64,000 bases of DNA from Ischnura elegans (taxonomy: Eukaryota > Arthropoda > Insecta > Odonata > Coenagrionidae): positions 105,300,917 through 105,364,916 of the forward strand of contig NC_060254.1 in assembly GCF_921293095.1 (NCBI RefSeq), in the 5' to 3' direction. The position numbers were made by a program, and so were the translations under genes. Position 1 is the stretch's first letter; every line of letters begins with the position of its first letter. The notes beneath the pieces are model-generated. The model saw only the letters and a program-made list of their open reading frames with translations. It searched no databases and was not told the origin of the DNA. Positions 60,588-64,000 of the stretch are shown here, in pieces.

Positions 60588-61683
60588 CAGGGTTCCCACT
60601 CAACCATGAAAACCTTAAAACCGTGAATTTCGTCCACCGTGTGAAAACCTGGAAATAGCCGTGAATTTCATCATAAAACCTTAAAAATATCTCAATCTTG
60701 ATTGTAGAACCACAGTCGACGGATTAAATTATTACCGATTAAATTAGCCCACGAATATTTAGTGAAGTAATTGGTCCATACCACGGTCTGTACTATATGG
60801 CACATTGACTGCTATTTTCCATTTTAATGGCGAAGTTTGTTATTTTGTCTGAGGTTTCAATGTCAATGATAGCTTGAGATGGACTTATATTCGAAAAAGG
60901 ACAAATGAAATAACTTGCATTTCTAATTGACCCATAATGAACCATTTTTGAAAAATATCCGATTTGTAACTCAAAGTTCGGTTCCCACACAAAATGAGGG
61001 CAAATGCCATATTCCAATTACTGGCCATAGCTCTTAATAGACTGCGCTTACCTCATTTGAGTTTGTGAATAATAACGTGAAAGTGAAAATAACATGTTTC
61101 AGCAGGTATTCCTTTTGTCTTTAGATATTTCAATCCAAGTGCATTATGATTATATAAAATTGATTTTTTGATTTATTACTTTATATTAACAATTTTAATA
61201 TTTTCCGCGATCTCAGGAAGATTCGGTAAGTGAAATTTGGTTACTGTGCGGTAATAACAACGTGTGCAATAAACATTCTCTCTGCGAGGAATTAAAAAAG
61301 GACCTCCGGTGTTCAGACGGAAGAAGGTCATAAGGGCATTCGCATATTAAAGGAGGCCATGATATTCGGCATCGGGGAAAGAGCGCCGACTAGTTGGGTT
61401 GGGCCTTTGGTCGGCTTTGAACTTTGTAAACGATAGGTGACGTCACAAAAGATGCCACTTTTCATTGCTGCGTTTACATTCACGCTGTCTGTCGCGTACG
61501 TTAATTTTTAGTTAAAATAGGGCCGGTGATCGTTTTATTGTTGGCTTATTAACGTGAACTGGTGCGTAAATTTGACAAAAATGAGACCGTGAAAACCTGA
61601 AAAAAGCCGTGAAAACTTGAAAAAAAACATGAAAACATGGAAAAAACCGTGAATTTCAATATTTAGGTAGAGTGCGAATCCTG
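60588..61683. mobile_element. Element D: short TIR element with GTGAAAACC repeats
   Basis: The ends are CAGGGTTCCCACTC and, inverted, CAGGATTCGCACTC (12 of 14 match). The 5-bp word GTAGC flanks both sides (60,583-60,587 and 61,684-61,688). Both ends contain several copies of CCGTGAATTTC / GTGAAAACCTG. CAGGG-type ends recall hAT elements, but these duplicate 8 bp, so the superfamily is open. It lies 13 bases after the BEN stop codon and does not break the gene. No coding capacity was seen; TGACGTCA occurs near 61,440. Confidence 0.65.
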
Positions 61684-61796
61684 GTAGCAAATATAGCAAG
61701 CCTGTCAACAAATTTATATTATGTAATGTAAAAATTTTAATTTAGTATTAAATCATATCAATAGAATAATTGTTTTTATTCATTCTGTTTTATTAG

Positions 61797-62226
61797 GGAA
61801 TTACAGTCCTTATAGGGAATTACAGTCCCTATAGGGACTTACAGTCCCTATAGGGAATTACAGTCCCTATAGGGAATTACAGTCCCTATAGGGAATTACA
61901 GTCCCTATAGGGAATGGCTGTCCCCATTGCCAATTCCCTATAAGGAATTTTAATGGGTATTTTCAATGGGGAATTACAGTCCCTATAGGGAATAACTGTC
62001 CCTATAGGGAATGGGTGTCCCTATAGGGAATGGGTGTCCCTATAGGGAATGGTAGTCCCCATTGCCAATTCCCTATAAGGAATTTTAATGGGTATTTTCA
62101 ATGGGGAATTACAGTCCCTATAGGGAATAACTGTCCCTATAGGGAATGGGTGTCCCTATAGGGAATGGTAGTCCCCATTGCCAATTCCTTATAAGAAATT
62201 TTAATGGGTATTTTCAATGGGGAATT
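61797..62226 (+). repeat. Right subterminal array of element B
   Basis: About fifteen copies of a 19-bp unit (AATTACAGTCCCTATAGGG and variants with AACTGTCC or GGGTGTCC) are interrupted by a 130-bp higher-order repeat that also contains TTTTAATGGGTATTTTCAAT. CCCTATAGGG is a perfect palindrome. The array differs from the left one in unit length but shares CAATGGGGAAT. Confidence 0.9.
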
Positions 62227-62614
62227 TTTAACAGGGTCAGTTCTCAAAATCATGACGTAAACAAACAAAAGTGCTAACCGATTTATAATTTGCTTGATTT
62301 CACTTCGTAATGTAACTTATGGAACGATAAAGCATGGAAATAACGTTCACCATGTATTTAAGTTAACTTCTAAGTGCATTCTAATGCAATAGGAATGTAA
62401 TTAATTAAGTGTAAGAGTTAATCAAAAGTAGTTCACTAATTCGGTTACTCCTAAAATTAACCAAGTTAAAACGGTCATCTTCGGTGCTAAAACCGGCCCT
62501 GGGAGTATTTAGGGACTGCTAATGAGATACATAGTCATTATCTATGGTTTATTTGATGTTATCATGTTATCAATTATAACTCTCAACAAACTTAAGTTCA
62601 ATGTCTTTTTTCAG

Positions 62615-62800
62615 CCTCTGTTATGAAATGGAACCCGACATCAGCAAGTAGTGTCGCCTTGGAGAGAGTGGAGAGGCAGTGGTTGTATCAAGCGGAGACC
62701 GCGTAAAGTATGCAGAGAGGAAGAATTAAAAAACTCGTGATGTTTGTTTATTGACTTAATATTATGAAGAATAAATTTATAAATATCATGAAGTTGTCTA
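62615..62800 (+). other. Possible last exon of the element A transcript
   Basis: The acceptor TGTCTTTTTTCAG (AG at 62,613-62,614) is followed by a GC-richer stretch and a poly(A) signal AATAAA at 62,770-62,775. Only very short frames occur. With the donor at 48,740 it would make a two-exon transcript whose intron contains element B. Confidence 0.4.
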
Positions 62801-63280
62801 TTCCATTTTGTTTTTCTGCCTTATTTCCACCTATGGTTCTCATTAAATGTATTATTTTGCTTTATTTTAATTGGATACGTCGGGTACTTATGTCATCGGA
62901 GAGTTTTCCTAAATAAAGGTGCGTAAAGTATTTTGAAATCTTAATTAATGGGCTGGTAGGGGCCCCGGCGTTTTTGTAGGCTATTTTAAAGCCATCTATC
63001 GGAATTATTACGAAGTGGGTAATTTTTATAGTTCCGTTATCACACACGTGGAGGCACCACATTTACGCCTATATCATATTGGAGCTGTTACAGGAGTCCT
63101 ATAAGACCTCTTGTATGAGCTCCTTCGAGTCGTGTGAGACCGCGAAAAGAATTCCTATACGAGTACATATGACCTCACGGAGACATCATTATGAGGCCAT
63201 TTGGGACTCTTTTGTAGGAGTCCTACAAATTCGTCAGACTTGTTTATGACCTCATGCATGAGTCATACGTGTTTACTGGG

Positions 63281-64000
63281 CTTCTCTGCTGCTATCAACG
63301 TCCAAGCCTCACTTCCTTAGAGAATCATACTCCCTGTGTAGCATATGATGTATTGTTTCCTTACATCTATGCCTGCATTATCAGATGTAAGAAGATCCAC
63401 CTTTTTGTAGTAAGCCATCTTCGGCAGCGTTAATCTACTGACCATTTCTGTCTTGCTTCGTCCATCGTTCGTAGTTCGGCTTCCCAGGTAAGAATACGCT
63501 TTCACATCTCATAGTTTTTTATTTCTTAGCTTAATGTTTGTCCTAGCCTCCTCTCTTTTTCTGCATACTAATATTCTTCTCTGTCTCGGCTATGACTGCT
63601 ATGCCGTCAGCGAATCATAGCATAGTTTTTTTCTCCGTTAATATTGACACTCAAAGCCTTCTCCTTCTAATCACCTAAAATTATAAGGTTTTCTTCACCC
63701 CTTACCTGTTTGATTACTGCTATCTTCATAGACGCCTTAAACTTCTTCATCCTATAGTAGTCCGTCGTAGGTATGCGTTAACGTGTACCACTACGGAATC
63801 TACCGGCTTAGTCTCTAGCTTTACCATAATTTTCCTTTTATTTAGGACGGGACCTTTTTCCCTAAATTTCGATCGTATGCCCCTTATCTCTTACATAATT
63901 AATGGAAGGAGGAATATTTCTCGTAGTTTTTCAAAGAAATTAGTAAAGGCCTTATAAATAAATTATCCCCTACGAAATTAAAGCGGGCCAAATGTTGGCA
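63281..64000 (-). pseudogene. LINE ORF2, part 1: endonuclease fused to RT by deletion
   Basis: On the minus strand, from the window end, the order is KVETKPVDSVVVHVNAYL-like sequence, then GEENLIILGD* near 63,670-63,690 (endonuclease motif, stop in place of W). Only about 60 bases later comes SVNINGEKN and FADGIAVIAE near 63,600, the RT catalytic box (normally FADD or YADD). Then come AYSYLGSRTTNDGRSKTEM, SRLTLPKMAYYKKVDLLTSD, VRKQYIICY and GSEAWTLIAAEK up to element A. Most of the RT domain between the endonuclease and the FADD box is missing. The copy is dead and continues at 47,799-48,155. Confidence 0.8.

Larger units (their letters stand above)
49093..62238. mobile_element. Element B: large CACTA-like transposon with transposase and BEN-like gene
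   Basis: The terminal inverted repeats CCCTGTTAAAAATT are perfect over 14 bp (49,093-49,106 and 62,225-62,238) and are flanked by the 2-bp duplication TC. Inside each end lies a long array of short repeats around CAATGGGGAAT and CCCTATAGGG. Between them are a minus-strand transposase gene (49,815-52,669) and a plus-strand BEN-like gene (52,928-60,574) that diverge from about 52,670-52,927. Elements C and D later inserted into it; without them B is about 7.5 kb. The tnp2-like transposase, the subterminal arrays and the short duplication support the EnSpm/CACTA superfamily, although plant CACTA elements begin CACTA and duplicate 3 bp. Confidence 0.85.
48156..63280. mobile_element. Element A: CACTA-like transposon interrupting a LINE
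   Basis: The ends are CCCAGTCAACAC and, inverted, CCCAGTAAACAC. A 2-bp duplication CT flanks it (48,154-48,155 and 63,281-63,282), and the interrupted LINE protein resumes on the other side. Subterminal arrays built on GACCTC/GAGGTC and GGAGTCCT lie at 48,180-48,370 and 63,085-63,270. Without element B its own sequence is only about 2.0 kb. It holds a possible first exon ending at 48,740 and a possible last exon from 62,615. No transposase of its own is seen, so it is probably non-autonomous. Confidence 0.75.

Noticed and set aside
60035-60637. Two overlapping minus-strand open frames of 145 and 200 codons
   Set aside because: They run through the subterminal array and end of element C and the last BEN exon on the other strand. 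Their openness comes from the repeats.

Overview
The window reads as animal, almost certainly arthropod and probably insect, nuclear DNA. It is AT-rich, has no bacterial-style gene packing, contains many GT-AG intron signals and is full of decayed mobile elements. The mobile elements are non-LTR retrotransposons, Penelope, mariner, piggyBac, hAT-like MITEs and CACTA-like DNA transposons. No species can be named from sequence alone, and no conserved host housekeeping gene was recognised.

Layout. 0-7.4 kb holds relics of non-LTR retrotransposons, including a minus-strand relic with an endonuclease signature and three 3' ends, two with a short TAGATG-like tail. 7.4-13.1 kb is mostly featureless, with a tRNA-like hairpin at 10.19 kb and a possible piggyBac-like MITE. 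13.1-18.1 kb looks like a multi-exon, purine-rich, apparently non-coding transcription unit on the + strand, with an exon tandemly duplicated on a 361-bp period. 20.9-32.9 kb is a mosaic of hAT-like MITEs, two Penelope 3' parts with GIY-YIG domains, a piggyBac copy with transposase relic, LINE pieces and a perfect 70-bp palindrome. 33.1-41.8 kb is a diverged, roughly three-fold segmental repeat. Into it went a piggyBac-like MITE, a 500-bp CACTA-like MITE and an internally deleted mariner. 42-46 kb has further MITEs and one GC-rich coding exon on the minus strand.

The most striking part is 47.8-64 kb, a nest of insertions. A minus-strand LINE is interrupted by CACTA-like element A (48,156-63,280). 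The intron of A is interrupted by the larger element B (49,093-62,238). B carries a tnp2-like transposase gene (minus) and a divergently transcribed six-exon gene for a 481-residue BEN-domain-like protein (plus). The last exon of the BEN-like gene is interrupted by element C (55,930-60,432). A fourth element, D (60,588-61,683), sits just after the BEN stop codon. Taking out C and one copy of its 2-bp target duplication restores the reading frame exactly.

A, B, C and the separate MITE at 38.6 kb share an architecture although their sequences differ. Each has CCC...GGG ends, a 2-bp target-site duplication and dense subterminal arrays; in B, C and the MITE these are built on a short palindrome, and in A on a looser GACCTC/GAGGTC motif. 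This looks like a set of related families, each with its own subterminal code. Together with the divergent transposase/BEN gene pair, it is the best candidate here for something not previously described.
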